Origin: Actinomadura sp. KC06
GTDB taxonomy: Bacteria > Actinomycetota > Actinomycetes > Streptosporangiales > Streptosporangiaceae
DNA length: 41,037 nt
Reading direction: 5' to 3'
Assembly: GCF_004348735.1 (NCBI RefSeq)
Contig: NZ_SMKT01000078.1
Location: 1 to 41,037, forward strand
The position numbers and the translations under genes are program-made. A model generated the notes under the pieces. That model ran no database searches. It was not told where the DNA came from and worked only from the letters and a program-made list of their open reading frames with translations. Shown here in pieces: positions 7,869 through 15,524 of the stretch (the first letter of the stretch is position 1; the number at the start of each line of letters is the position of its first letter).

Positions 7869-8276
7869 TCATCCTTTAAGGAAAGACAGGCGTACCTGGC
7901 GATCCGGGTTGTCCACATTGAGGTCGACCAGGGCCACCGACTGCCATGTGCCCAGCGCGAGCCGCCCGCCGACCACCGGAAGCGTCGCATAGGGCGGGAC
8001 GAGCGCGGGCATGACGTGCGACCGGCCGTGCCCCCGCGACCCGTGCGCGTGCCGCCAGCGGTCGTCAGCCGGGAGCAGGTCGCCGAGGGCGGCGAGGAGG
8101 TCGTCGTCGCTGCCCGACCCGAGTTCGAGGATCGCCACGCCGGCGGTGGCGTGCGGGACGAAGACGTGCAGCAACCCGTCGCCGCCCGCCGCCGCGGCGA
8201 ACCGCTCGCATTCGGCCGTGATGTCGTGCACGGCCTCGCGCGTACCGGTGGTCACCCGGACCACGGTGCTTTCCAT
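7869..8276 (-). CDS. YjbQ/UPF0047 family protein
   Basis: The 135-residue protein has the family features HVFVPHATAGVAILE (the conserved PHTTA-like histidine motif), DLLAALGDLLP, WRHAHGSRGHGRSHVMPALV (conserved HxxxxGxxxxHxxP metal/active-site region) and LALGTWQSVALVDLN near the C terminus. Proteins of this family rescue thiamine-phosphate synthase mutants in some bacteria; the physiological reaction is not firmly known. The ATG at 8276 has only a weak GGGA upstream. The length is normal and nothing appears missing. Its neighbours are DUF3052 and DUF1918 genes on the same strand, each with its own gap. Confidence 0.88.
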   Translation of the reverse strand: MESTVVRVTTGTREAVHDITAECERFAAAAGGDGLLHVFVPHATAGVAILELGSGSDDDLLAALGDLLPADDRWRHAHGSRGHGRSHVMPALVPPYATLPVVGGRLALGTWQSVALVDLNVDNPDRQVRLSFLKG

Positions 8277-8392
8277 GGTCCCGTGTCTACCCGATCCGCG
8301 CGCCCGGACGCATCCGGCGCCGGACGGAACCTCCGCTCCGCGCCGGGCCGATCACGCGGCCACGCATCCGGGCTCGCGGCCGCGCGTCCGGG

Positions 8393-8590
8393 CTAGCGCG
8401 ACAGTTCTTCCCTGGGCTCGATCACCGCGTCCGGTCCGGGATAGACCAGCGTCTCGTGGCCGTCGTCGAACCGCACCACGAACGGCGGGCCGCCCTCCGG
8501 GCCGCGCACTTCGATGATCTCGCCCGTCCGGTCTGCCTGGCCCACGACGTTGCCGTGAACGTGCAGCCGGTCTCCGACTTGTCCGTTCAT
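8393..8590 (-). CDS. DUF1918 family protein
   Basis: A 65-residue small protein with an SH3-like beta-barrel pattern typical of DUF1918: VGDRLHVHGNVVGQADRTGE, then IIEVRGPEGGPPFVVRFDDG and ETLVYPGPDAVIEP. The conserved RxGEIxEV and YxVRFxDGHE motifs are present. The function is unknown. ATG 8590 has GGGGGAG just upstream; the extension in the same frame to 8665 is not conserved-looking. It is separated from YjbQ by 116 bp on the same strand and is divergent from aceE. Confidence 0.85.
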   Translation of the reverse strand: MNGQVGDRLHVHGNVVGQADRTGEIIEVRGPEGGPPFVVRFDDGHETLVYPGPDAVIEPREELSR

Positions 8591-8906
8591 CACTCCCCCA
8601 AGCTCGTTCGTCCGCCACCGGGACGGACCGTGCCGGGCATGTGGTGCCGTTGTTCCCAGCCTCATACGTTCCCCGCCCGCCGTCGAGGGGAATCTTCCCC
8701 GATCCGGGAAAAACCGGGCGGCGCCCAGGTCGGTACCCCGGTCCGCCGGGGAGAATGGTTACCGACTGGTAGAGATGCGTTAGCCGTCATTAGCGGCGAC
8801 GATGGATCAGATACCGAGGCGACGAACAGTCGGCCGGGGACCGGCGGCCCGCCGCACTGCGGCGACCGGTCCCACCAGCAAAGACGGTAAGGACAGAGGG
8901 GACCCC
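8591..8906. other. Intergenic region between DUF1918 and aceE
   Basis: A 316-bp gap between divergent genes with no convincing small gene. It should hold the aceE promoter and that of the DUF1918 gene. A TACC-N4-GGTA dyad at 8760-8771 is the only short palindrome I noticed. I see no clear -35/-10 pair for aceE. Confidence 0.5.
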
Positions 8907-11696
8907 GTGGCTTCCGGACGTCAACGCTTTTCGATCATCAGCGACGGGCTGCCGAGCCAGCTGCCCGACATCAACCCGGACGAGACCCGGGAGTGGCTGG
9001 AGTCGCTGGACACGGTCATCAAGACCGAGGGACGCGGCAGGGCGCGCTACGTGATGCTCCGGCTCCTGGAGAGGGCGCGGGAGCTGCAGGTGGGCGTGCC
9101 CGGCCTGCGCAGCACCGACTTCATCAACACGATCCCGCCGGAGCACGAGCCCTGGTTCCCCGGCGACGAGCACGTGGAGCGGCGCATCCGCGCCTACATC
9201 CGGTGGAACGCGGCGATCATGGTGTCGCGGGCGAACCGCCCCGACATCGGCGTCGGCGGGCACATCGCCACCTACGCCTCCGCCGCCTCGCTGTACGAGG
9301 TCGGCTTCAACCACTTCTTCCGCGGCAAGGACCACGGCGAGTCCGGCGACCAGGTGTTCATCCAGGGGCACGCCTCGCCGGGCATCTACGCCCGCGCCTA
9401 CCTGGAGGGACGGCTCCCGGGCGACAAGCTCGACGGGTTCCGGCAGGAGCACTCGCACCCGGGCGGCGGCCTGTCGTCCTATCCGCACCCGCGGCTCATG
9501 CCGGACTTCTGGGAGTTCCCCACCGTCTCGATGGGCCTGACGGCGATCGACTCGGTCTACCAGGCCCGGTTCAACCGCTACCTCTACAACCGCAAGATCA
9601 AGGACACGTCCCGGTCGCACGTGTGGGCGTTCCTCGGCGACGGCGAGATGTCCGAGCCCGAGTCGCTGGGCGCGATCGGCCTCGCCGCCCGCGAGGAGCT
9701 CGACAACCTCACCTTCGTCGTCAACTGCAACCTCCAGCAGCTGGACGGGCCCGTCCGCGGCAACGGGAAGATCATCCAGGAGCTGGAGTCGTTCTTCCGC
9801 GGCGCGGGGTGGAACGTCATCAAGGTCATCTGGGGCCGCGACTGGGACCCGCTGCTCGCCCAGGACGTCGACGGCGTCCTCGTCAACCAGATGAACACCA
9901 CTCCGGACGGCCAGTTCCAGACGTTCAGCGTCGAGTCCGGCGAGTACATCCGGGAGAAGTTCTTCGGCGCCGACCCGCGGCTGCGCAAGATCGTCCAGCA
10001 TCTGTCGGACGACGAGCTGCGCAAGCTGTCGCGCGGCGGGCACGACTACCGCAAGGTGTACGCGGCGTTCAAGGCGGCCCGCGAGCACGTCGGGCAGCCG
10101 ACCGTGATCCTCGCGCACACCATCAAGGGCTGGACGCTCGGCTCCGACTTCGAGGCCCGCAACGCCACCCACCAGATGAAGAAGCTCACCAAGGCCGAGC
10201 TGAAGGAGTTCCGCGACCGGCTCTACCTCGACATCCCCGACTCCGCGCTGGAGGCGCCGCTCCCGCCCTACTACCACCCGGGCGAGGACTCCGACGAGAT
10301 CCAGTACATGCGCGAGCGCCGCGCCGCCCTCGGCGGGTTCGTACCGAAACGCGTAGTACGCGCCAAGCCGCTGAAACTGCCCGGCGACCCGGTCTACAGC
10401 GAGCTGAAGAAGGACTCCGGCAAGCAGAACATCGCCACGACCATGGCGTTCGTCCGGCTGCTCAAGGACCTGATCAAGGACGAGAACATCGGCGCCCGGT
10501 TCGTCCCGATCGCCCCGGACGAGTACCGCACGTTCGGCATGGACTCGCTGTTCCCCACGTCCAAGATCTACTCGCCGCACGGCCAGACGTACGAGGCCGT
10601 CGACCGCAAGCTGCTGCTCTCCTACAAGGAGTCGGAGAGCGGGCAGATGCTGCACGAGGGCATCAGCGAGGCCGGGTCGATGGCGTCCACCATCGCCGCC
10701 GGGACCGCATACGCCACGCATGGCGAGCACATGATCCCCGTCTACATCTTCTACTCGATGTTCGGGTTCCAGCGGACCGGCGACCAGATGTGGGCGCTCG
10801 GCGACCAGATGGGCCGCGGGTTCCTGCTCGGCGCCACCGCCGGGCGCACCACCCTGACCGGCGAGGGCCTGCAGCACGCCGACGGGCACTCCCCGCTGCT
10901 CGCCGCGACGAACCCGGCGTGCGTCCACTACGACCCGACGTGGGCGTTCGAGCTGGCGCACATCGTCCAGGACGCGCTGCGCCGCATGTACGGAACCTCC
11001 GAAGATCACCCGAACGGCGAGGACGTCTTCTACTACCTCACCGTCTACAACGAGCCGTACCAGCAGCCGGTCGAGCCCGAAGAACTCGACGTCGACGGCC
11101 TCCTCAGGGGCCTGTACCGGTACAAGACCGCGCCCGAGGTCACCTCGGGCAACGGCGAGGCGCCCCGGGCGCAGATCCTGGCGTCCGGCGTCGGCGGCCG
11201 CTGGGCCCTGGAGGCGCAGCGGCTCCTCGCCGAGGACTGGGGCGTCGCCGCGGACGTGTGGTCGGCCACCTCGTGGAACGAGCTGGCCCGCGAGGCCCGC
11301 GACTGCGACGAGTGGAACCTGCTGAACCCCGAGTCCGACCAGCGCGTCCCGTACGTCACCCAGAGGCTCGACAACGTCGCCGGGCCGATCGTCGCGGTGT
11401 CGGACTTCATGCGCGCCGTCCCCGACCAGATCGCCCCCTGGGTCCACGCGGACTTCACCACGCTCGGCACCGACGGGTTCGGCTTCTCCGACACCCGCGC
11501 CGCCGCCCGCCGGTTCTTCCACGTGGACGCGGCGTCGATCGTCCTCGCGGTCCTGACCCGGCTCGCCCGGCACGGCGAGGTCAAGCCGGAGACGCTGCAG
11601 CAGGCGATCGAGCGCTACCGGCTGAACGAGGACGTCGGCGACGTGTTCGCGGGCGGCGCCGGCAGCGCGGAGAGCAACACCGGCGGCGAGAGCTGA
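8907..11696 (+). CDS. aceE: Pyruvate dehydrogenase E1 component, homodimeric type
   Basis: This 929-residue protein is the thiamine-diphosphate-dependent E1 subunit of the pyruvate dehydrogenase complex, decarboxylating pyruvate and acetylating the lipoyl group of E2. The sequence shows the single-chain alpha2 type: N terminus with LPDINPDETREWLESLD, RANRPDIGVGGHIATYASAA, the diphosphate motif GDGEMSEPES (about residue 244) with VNCNLQQLDGPVRGN downstream, and the transketolase-like central domain with GRTTLTGEGLQHADGHS. The length is in the family range. The GTG at 8907 has GAGGGG 5 nt upstream and gives the conserved start; the frame open from 8802 is upstream read-through. It stands alone and is closed by a strong hairpin at 11776-11807. 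No E2 or E3 gene is in the window. Confidence 0.97.
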   Translation: MASGRQRFSIISDGLPSQLPDINPDETREWLESLDTVIKTEGRGRARYVMLRLLERARELQVGVPGLRSTDFINTIPPEHEPWFPGDEHVERRIRAYIRWNAAIMVSRANRPDIGVGGHIATYASAASLYEVGFNHFFRGKDHGESGDQVFIQGHASPGIYARAYLEGRLPGDKLDGFRQEHSHPGGGLSSYPHPRLMPDFWEFPTVSMGLTAIDSVYQARFNRYLYNRKIKDTSRSHVWAFLGDGEMSEPESLGAIGLAAREELDNLTFVVNCNLQQLDGPVRGNGKIIQELESFFRGAGWNVIKVIWGRDWDPLLAQDVDGVLVNQMNTTPDGQFQTFSVESGEYIREKFFGADPRLRKIVQHLSDDELRKLSRGGHDYRKVYAAFKAAREHVGQPTVILAHTIKGWTLGSDFEARNATHQMKKLTKAELKEFRDRLYLDIPDSALEAPLPPYYHPGEDSDEIQYMRERRAALGGFVPKRVVRAKPLKLPGDPVYSELKKDSGKQNIATTMAFVRLLKDLIKDENIGARFVPIAPDEYRTFGMDSLFPTSKIYSPHGQTYEAVDRKLLLSYKESESGQMLHEGISEAGSMASTIAAGTAYATHGEHMIPVYIFYSMFGFQRTGDQMWALGDQMGRGFLLGATAGRTTLTGEGLQHADGHSPLLAATNPACVHYDPTWAFELAHIVQDALRRMYGTSEDHPNGEDVFYYLTVYNEPYQQPVEPEELDVDGLLRGLYRYKTAPEVTSGNGEAPRAQILASGVGGRWALEAQRLLAEDWGVAADVWSATSWNELAREARDCDEWNLLNPESDQRVPYVTQRLDNVAGPIVAVSDFMRAVPDQIAPWVHADFTTLGTDGFGFSDTRAAARRFFHVDAASIVLAVLTRLARHGEVKPETLQQAIERYRLNEDVGDVFAGGAGSAESNTGGES

Positions 11697-11775
11697 CCCG
11701 GCCCGGGATGATCGCGGAGGTGTAGGCCGCGATCAGCCGGGCGGCGGTGCGACGCCAAGGCGCCTTCGGCGTGAC

Positions 11776-11807
11776 GGAAGGGCCCCGGGGATCTCGGGGC
11801 CCTTTCC
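11776..11807. terminator. Bidirectional terminator after aceE
   Basis: AAGGGCCCCG (11778-11787) pairs exactly with CGGGGCCCTT (11795-11804) over a 7-nt loop, with GGAA/TTTCC flanks giving a T-rich end on the plus strand and an A/T flank on the other. It sits between the convergent aceE and VOC genes. Confidence 0.8.
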
Positions 11808-11817
11808 GCGTCCGGGG

Positions 11818-12195
11818 TCAGGAGACGGGCGGGGGCGTGAAGACGCCGAAGCGGTTGCCCGTGGGGTCCTCCAGGTAGGCGAACTTGAGACCGTTGGCCG
11901 TCGTCATCGTGGGCTCCGCGACCTTGCCGCCGTTCTTCTCCGTCTGCGCGCAGGTGGCGTCGACGTCCTCGACCATGACCAGGAACATCGCGTGGTTGCG
12001 GGACGCGTCGGGCTCGTGCGAGATGCCGCCGCTCGGCGCGTCGCCGCCCGGGTAGGTGACGAGGTCGTAGCCGTCCGAGTCCGGGTCGAGCGCGAACTTC
12101 CAGCCGAACATGTCGCCGTAGAAGCGGCGGGCCTCGTCGGGCGCGTCGGTGCCGACCTGGAACCACGTGACGGTGTTGAACGCGGGAACAGTCAT
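11818..12195 (-). CDS. VOC (glyoxalase/bleomycin resistance) family protein
   Basis: The 125-residue protein has the two-module VOC fold: NTVTWFQVGTDAPDEARRFYGDMFGWKF in the first half, and NHAMFLVMVEDVDATCAQTEKNGGK with a closing AYLEDPTGNRFGVFTP in the second. VOC proteins bind a metal and act on, or sequester, small molecules; the substrate is unknown here. An ideal AGGAGG lies 6 nt before ATG 12195. The start codon overlaps the stop of the upstream ATPase gene by 4 bp (ATGA), so the two are probably translated together. An aceE terminator hairpin lies just past the stop. Confidence 0.85.
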   Translation of the reverse strand: MTVPAFNTVTWFQVGTDAPDEARRFYGDMFGWKFALDPDSDGYDLVTYPGGDAPSGGISHEPDASRNHAMFLVMVEDVDATCAQTEKNGGKVAEPTMTTANGLKFAYLEDPTGNRFGVFTPPPVS

Positions 12196-12671
12196 CGATT
12201 TCCTCCTTCAATCGCTGCCGACACCAGCGTCGTGGAGGCCCGCGACAACCCCCTGTCGGAGTTTCCGGACGAGTTCTCCCCTGACCGGAGTTCCGCCCAT
12301 ACGACGGTGCGGGGGCCGTCCGTCCGGAATCCCCAGCTCTCAGACAGGGCTTCCACGACCCGCAACCCGCGTCCGCCTTCGGCAAGGGTCTCGGCCTTGA
12401 CATGCGGACGCCTGCCGCCCGCACCGTCGTCGGAGACCTCCAGCCGGTAGACGCCCCGTCCAGCCAGCAGGCTGACGGTCACCCGGCCGCCGTCGCCCGA
12501 GTCCGTGTGGGTGATCGCGTTGCAGACGGCCTCGCTCCCGACCGTCACCAGGTCGTCCAGCAGCGGATGGTCCTGCGGCACCATGTCCCGGACGAACCGC
12601 CGCGCATACGCGACGGACCTCCGCACATCCGGAAGCGTGAGCGTCCCGACCACGACGAGCCCACCGCTCAT
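12192..12671 (-). CDS. RsbW-like HATPase (anti-sigma-type ATP-binding protein)
   Basis: The 159-residue protein is a lone GHKL ATPase domain of the kind that serves as anti-sigma factor kinase or as a partner of XRE/DUF397 pairs in streptomycetes. Visible boxes are the N box EAVCNAITHTDS, the G1 box DDGAGG and the G2 box GGRGLRVVEALSESWGF. No His-kinase or transmembrane part is present. The start at ATG 12671 follows a GTG-rich stretch; a GTG directly upstream is an alternative, and no strong ribosome binding site is seen. It is divergent from the frameshifted XRE regulator, across a gap with a palindromic operator candidate, and overlaps the downstream VOC gene by 4 bp. Confidence 0.85.
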   Translation of the reverse strand: MSGGLVVVGTLTLPDVRRSVAYARRFVRDMVPQDHPLLDDLVTVGSEAVCNAITHTDSGDGGRVTVSLLAGRGVYRLEVSDDGAGGRRPHVKAETLAEGGRGLRVVEALSESWGFRTDGPRTVVWAELRSGENSSGNSDRGLSRASTTLVSAAIEGGNR

Positions 12672-12827
12672 CACCGCGCCACCCACGACACACCCCGCCG
12701 ACCCACCACCGCGGCCCCGTCCTCGCCCGGCCGGGTCCAACACATCTCGGGCGCTCCCATCCTGCGCCTCCTTTCGATTCGGAAACGCCCGCCACATTCG
12801 CCGCCCGATGCGTTCGCGTCACCCGCC

Positions 12828-12872
12828 CTGAACGTTTCCCGACTGAACGTTCAATGCGTGTACGGATAACTA
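12828..12872. promoter_or_regulatory. Divergent promoter region with palindromic operator candidate
   Basis: The word CTGAACGTT occurs at 12828-12836 and again at 12843-12851, one and a half helix turns apart. The second copy extends to the perfect palindrome TGAACGTTCA (12844-12853). TAACTA (12867-12872) about 23 nt before the XRE start could be a -10 element. The site lies between the divergent HATPase and XRE genes, so the XRE protein itself is the natural candidate binder. Confidence 0.4.
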
Positions 12873-12894
12873 CCCTCGGTGACACCCTGGAGAG

Positions 12895-13748
12895 ATGCCT
12901 TCCGGGAACGCCCCCACCGTTCGCCAGCGCCGGATCGGCTCGGCGCTCCGCAAAGCCCGCGACCACCGCAACCTGACCGTCGCCACCGCCGCCGGCCGCT
13001 TCGGCCGCTCCCAAGGCTGGCTGAGCATGGTCGAAAACGGCCTCCAGACCATCGCCCCAAACGAACTAAGCGCCCTCCTCGACTTCTACGCCATCAAAGA
13101 CGGCCCCCTCCGCGAGTCCCTCCTCCACCTCGCCACCCAAAACTCGGCAAGTGGGAACGGGCATATGAGGACAGGATCTCCGCCGCAGCGCTCGACCTGG
13201 CCAGCCTGGAAGAGGACGCCGCCGAGATCCGCAACTTCGAGTCGAACTTCATCCCCGGCTTGCTCCAGATTCCGGACTACACCAGCAAGATCATCGCTGT
13301 CGGGCCCGCTACACACCCGCGCCACGTCAAGATGCTGGTCAATTTCCGGCAGTCCCGCCAGCACGTGTTAAGCCGTCCGGATCCGCCCCGCTACGTCCCA
13401 ATCATCGCGGAGTCAGTCCTCTACAACCGGGTCGGCGGCGATCCCGCAATCCTGCGTGCCCAGATCCGGCGGCTGGCTCAAGCCGCCCGGCTCGATCACA
13501 TACACCTGCGTGTCCTCCCGCGCACGGCTAGCGAATATCTCGCGCTCATCACCCCGTGCCTCCTCATCTCCCTGCGCCCGCCTGGGCGTCTCACCGTCTC
13601 CGTGAGCGACCAACTCACCAAGAGCATCTTCGTGGAGGACGAGAACGAGGTCGCGTCACATGAGGAGATCTTCAAGCTGCTGCTCTCGGTAACACTGAGC
13701 AGAACCGCTTCGCTGGAACTCATCGACGAGATAGCGTCGCAATCATGA
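12895..13748 (+). pseudogene. XRE-HTH/DUF5753 regulator, frameshifted
   Basis: The gene begins at ATG 12895 (GGAG 2 nt upstream) with an XRE helix-turn-helix: IGSALRKARDHRNLTVATAA, FGRSQGWLSMVENG, PNELSALLDFYAI, reading to about 13143. The typical DUF5753 (Scr1-type) C-terminal domain then continues in a different frame, from KWERAYEDRISAA through EEDAAEIRNFES, PGLLQIPDYT and LLLSVTLSRTASLELIDEIA to the stop at 13748. The switch needs -1 (or +2) near 13140-13150. The CAAAAC heptamer there is not a good slippery site, so a real mutation or a sequencing error is more likely than programmed frameshifting. The DUF5753 part has a rare TTA leucine codon at 13368. It is followed by coupled DUF397 genes. 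Confidence 0.75.
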
Positions 13749-13942
13749 ACACCCCCGTACCGCCCCGGGTGCACTGGCACAAGAGCACCCACAGTGGCGC
13801 TCACGAAAGCAATTGTGTCGAGATTGCTGACTTCGATGACCACATCGCCATCCGCGACAGCAAGTCACCCCACACGGGCCATATCGCACTCACCCGTCAA
13901 GCCTTCGCCACGCTCCTCACCAACCTGACAGCGAAGCCATGA
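13745..13942 (+). CDS. DUF397 protein, copy 1
   Basis: The 65-residue protein is a DUF397 member with the diagnostic core WHKSTHSGAHESNCVEIAD, then IAIRDSKSPHTGHIALTRQAF. DUF397 proteins pair with XRE/DUF5753 regulators in actinomycetes, as in the WhiJ-type modules, where the small protein is thought to modulate or oppose the DNA-binding partner. The start codon overlaps the XRE stop by 4 bp (ATGA), so translation is coupled. It is about 75-80 percent similar to the next copy, which indicates tandem duplication. Confidence 0.88.
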   Translation: MNTPVPPRVHWHKSTHSGAHESNCVEIADFDDHIAIRDSKSPHTGHIALTRQAFATLLTNLTAKP

Positions 13943-14124
13943 AAACTCCGGTTCTCTGGCGCAAGAGCACCCACAGCGGGGCCAACGAAGGCAATTGCGT
14001 CGAACTTGCCAACCTCAACGGCCACATCGCCATCCGCGACAGCAAGTCACCCCACACCGGCCACCTCGCCCTCACCCACCAAACCTTCGCCGCGCTCCTC
14101 ACCCACCTGACATCGAAGCCATGA
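13939..14124 (+). CDS. DUF397 protein, copy 2
   Basis: The 61-residue protein has the same core (WRKSTHSGANEGNCVELAN, RDSKSPHTGHLALTHQTF). The ATG at 13939 overlaps the stop of copy 1 by 4 bp. It is intact. The presence of successive near-identical copies suggests dosage or duplication of the module's small subunit rather than a new function. Confidence 0.88.
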   Translation: MKTPVLWRKSTHSGANEGNCVELANLNGHIAIRDSKSPHTGHLALTHQTFAALLTHLTSKP

Positions 14125-14321
14125 ACACCCCACCACGCTGGCGCAAGAGCTCCCACAGCGGCGCCGTCGAGAACGACTGCGTGGAGAACGCCGACCCGGA
14201 CGGCCACATCCCCGTCCGCGACAATGTGGTCATCATGGCCCAGGACGTCAGACTTCCCGAAGTCCTTGAACACATCGAAGCAGGCCGACTCGTGATCATC
14301 ACTCCTGCACCGCCCTCCTAG
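14121..14321 (+). CDS. DUF397 protein, copy 3, with replaced C terminus
   Basis: The first ~34 residues are a normal DUF397 N terminus (WRKSSHSGAVENDCVENAD, HIPVRDN), starting at ATG 14121 with a 4-bp overlap of copy 2. After RD the sequence departs from the family into VVIMAQDVRLPEVLEHIEAG and VIITPAPPS, then stops. That tail loosely resembles part of a Phd/YefM antitoxin (LPELLERVEAGxxVVIT), which is speculative. The original DUF397 C terminus survives downstream, out of frame, at 14354-14434. The simplest reading is a 134-bp insertion between 14220 and 14353, with GACA on both sides. Confidence 0.7.
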   Translation: MNTPPRWRKSSHSGAVENDCVENADPDGHIPVRDNVVIMAQDVRLPEVLEHIEAGRLVIITPAPPS

Positions 14322-14353
14322 CCGAGGTCGCGGGAGGAGACAGAACGGCCCCT

Positions 14354-14434
14354 GACAGTAAGCTCCCACCACCGCACACCTCAACCCTCACCCGCCAGTG
14401 CTTCACCGCACTCCTCACCCACCTACAGCGTTGA
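14354..14434 (+). pseudogene. Detached C-terminal remnant of DUF397 copy 3
   Basis: Reading from 14354 gives 26 residues, DSKLPPPHTSTLTRQCF then TALLTHLQR and a stop. It aligns with the C terminus of copies 1 and 2 (DSKSPHTGHLALTRQ..F..LLTHL). The remnant is in frame +2 relative to the preceding CDS, as a 134-bp insertion would produce. Confidence 0.65.
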
Positions 14435-14586
14435 GGCATGGGAGCGGAGGAGGGGAGGGGGCCAGGCGGTCGGCTCCTCTCACGCCGCTACGAAGTAGGA
14501 ACCGGGAACTCGTCCAGGGCCACCGAGTCGCGAGGCTGCCCACCCGGTCGCGATCGCAAGACTCGAGTCCCGACCCGGCCGTTCGT

Positions 14587-14639
14587 TGGGCTTTTTCTGG
14601 GCATTGTGTTTTGCTAAGAGCATGCCCACAAAGAGCCCA
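14587..14639 (+). promoter_or_regulatory. Imperfect 18-bp inverted repeat enclosing a start codon
   Basis: Positions 14587-14604 and 14622-14639 are inverted repeats with 16 of 18 positions complementary, over a 17-nt loop. The ATG of the next gene (14622-14624) is the loop-proximal end of the right arm and would pair with CAT at 14602-14604. No ribosome binding site is obvious before the ATG. The structure could block translation as RNA or be a DNA operator overlapping the promoter. Confidence 0.55.
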
Positions 14640-15524
14640 GGCGAGGGAGAGGTGGTCGCGGCGGTCACGCGCCTGCTGCGGCGCGGGCTGCCGGTCACCC
14701 CGGCCAGGGCGGACGCCGCCCTGCTGGACCTGCGCGGGGTCGTGGCCAGGGCGGTCGATCCCGCTGACATCGCCAGTCGCACCGCGGCGCTGGACGGAAC
14801 CCTGCGCGGGCTGCTGGCCCGGTTTCCCGACACGCGCTACGCCCCGGCGGCCAGGGTGCTGTTCGGGCTGCCACCGGCCGAGCCGGGGTTGAACCTCACC
14901 GCACGGCGAGACCTCGCAGCCGAGCAGGCCGGCCACGAGGTCCACCACTTCCGCAAGCGGGTCGAGCCCAAGCTCATCGAGAAGATCGCCTGGGAGTTGC
15001 TGGCCGACGCCGACCGGTTCACCCGCACACCGATGATCGCCCCCCGGCTGGCCCCGGTCACCCTCCGCCAGCCTGTCCCGGCCGATCCGTTCGCCTGGGA
15101 GGTCACCGAACACGAGGAACAGCTGGCTCGTTTGTGGTCAGCCCTCTACGCCGCTCGTGCCGAACTGATCGCCGTCGAGCGGTTGATCAGCCTCCGCGCA
15201 AACCGGATCGACCTGATCCACGCGGCGGTGACCGCGGCCTGGCGCTGGGCTGCCGCCCGCGCCGAGGCGATCGGCTACCCCACCGACTACGCCCCGGAAT
15301 CCGACACCTCGGTCGACGACCTACTCGCCCTGGCCGGCTGGACGCCGGAGCTGACCGAGTCGCAGGCGTCCCGGCTGACCGAGGCCGCCGCCGGTGGCGC
15401 CAGCCGTGACCAGTTCGTCCACGCCCTGCACGACGAAACCGGGCTGGCTAGGACCTGGGCGGACGGTTTGCTCGGCAAAGACCCGCATCCCACCGCCATC
15501 GACGAGAACGGATCGGCTCAGTGA
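14622..15524 (+). CDS. Unknown protein, first gene of the aaRS-like operon
   Basis: The 300-residue protein is mostly helical and charged, and I cannot place it in a named family. A central stretch (PAARVLFGLPPAEPGLNLTA, RRDLAAEQAGHEVHHFRKRV, then EPKLIEKIAWELLADADRF) resembles a putative helical regulatory segment that I recall from assorted actinobacterial proteins beside NTPases; it is HTH-like at best. Later come a long helix region (LWSALYAARAELIAVERL) and an acidic C-terminal half. No signal peptide or membrane helix is seen. The start at ATG 14622 was chosen because upstream codons are not conserved-looking; it sits in a strong inverted repeat. Its stop overlaps the next gene by 4 bp (GTGA), so it is translated with the P-loop protein. 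Confidence 0.7.
   Translation: MPTKSPGEGEVVAAVTRLLRRGLPVTPARADAALLDLRGVVARAVDPADIASRTAALDGTLRGLLARFPDTRYAPAARVLFGLPPAEPGLNLTARRDLAAEQAGHEVHHFRKRVEPKLIEKIAWELLADADRFTRTPMIAPRLAPVTLRQPVPADPFAWEVTEHEEQLARLWSALYAARAELIAVERLISLRANRIDLIHAAVTAAWRWAAARAEAIGYPTDYAPESDTSVDDLLALAGWTPELTESQASRLTEAAAGGASRDQFVHALHDETGLARTWADGLLGKDPHPTAIDENGSAQ

Noticed and set aside
8790..11573. A 927-residue open frame antisense to aceE
   Set aside because: Shadow frame caused by high GC3; it lacks recognisable domains, while aceE in the opposite frame is complete.
13135..13150. Programmed -1 frameshift in the XRE gene
   Set aside because: The local C CAA AAC heptamer does not allow good re-pairing in the P site, and no strong downstream structure was evident.
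14550..14585. tRNA or attachment-site-like segment before the operon
   Set aside because: A short GACTCGAGTC dyad is present, but no cloverleaf and no tRNA arms could be drawn.
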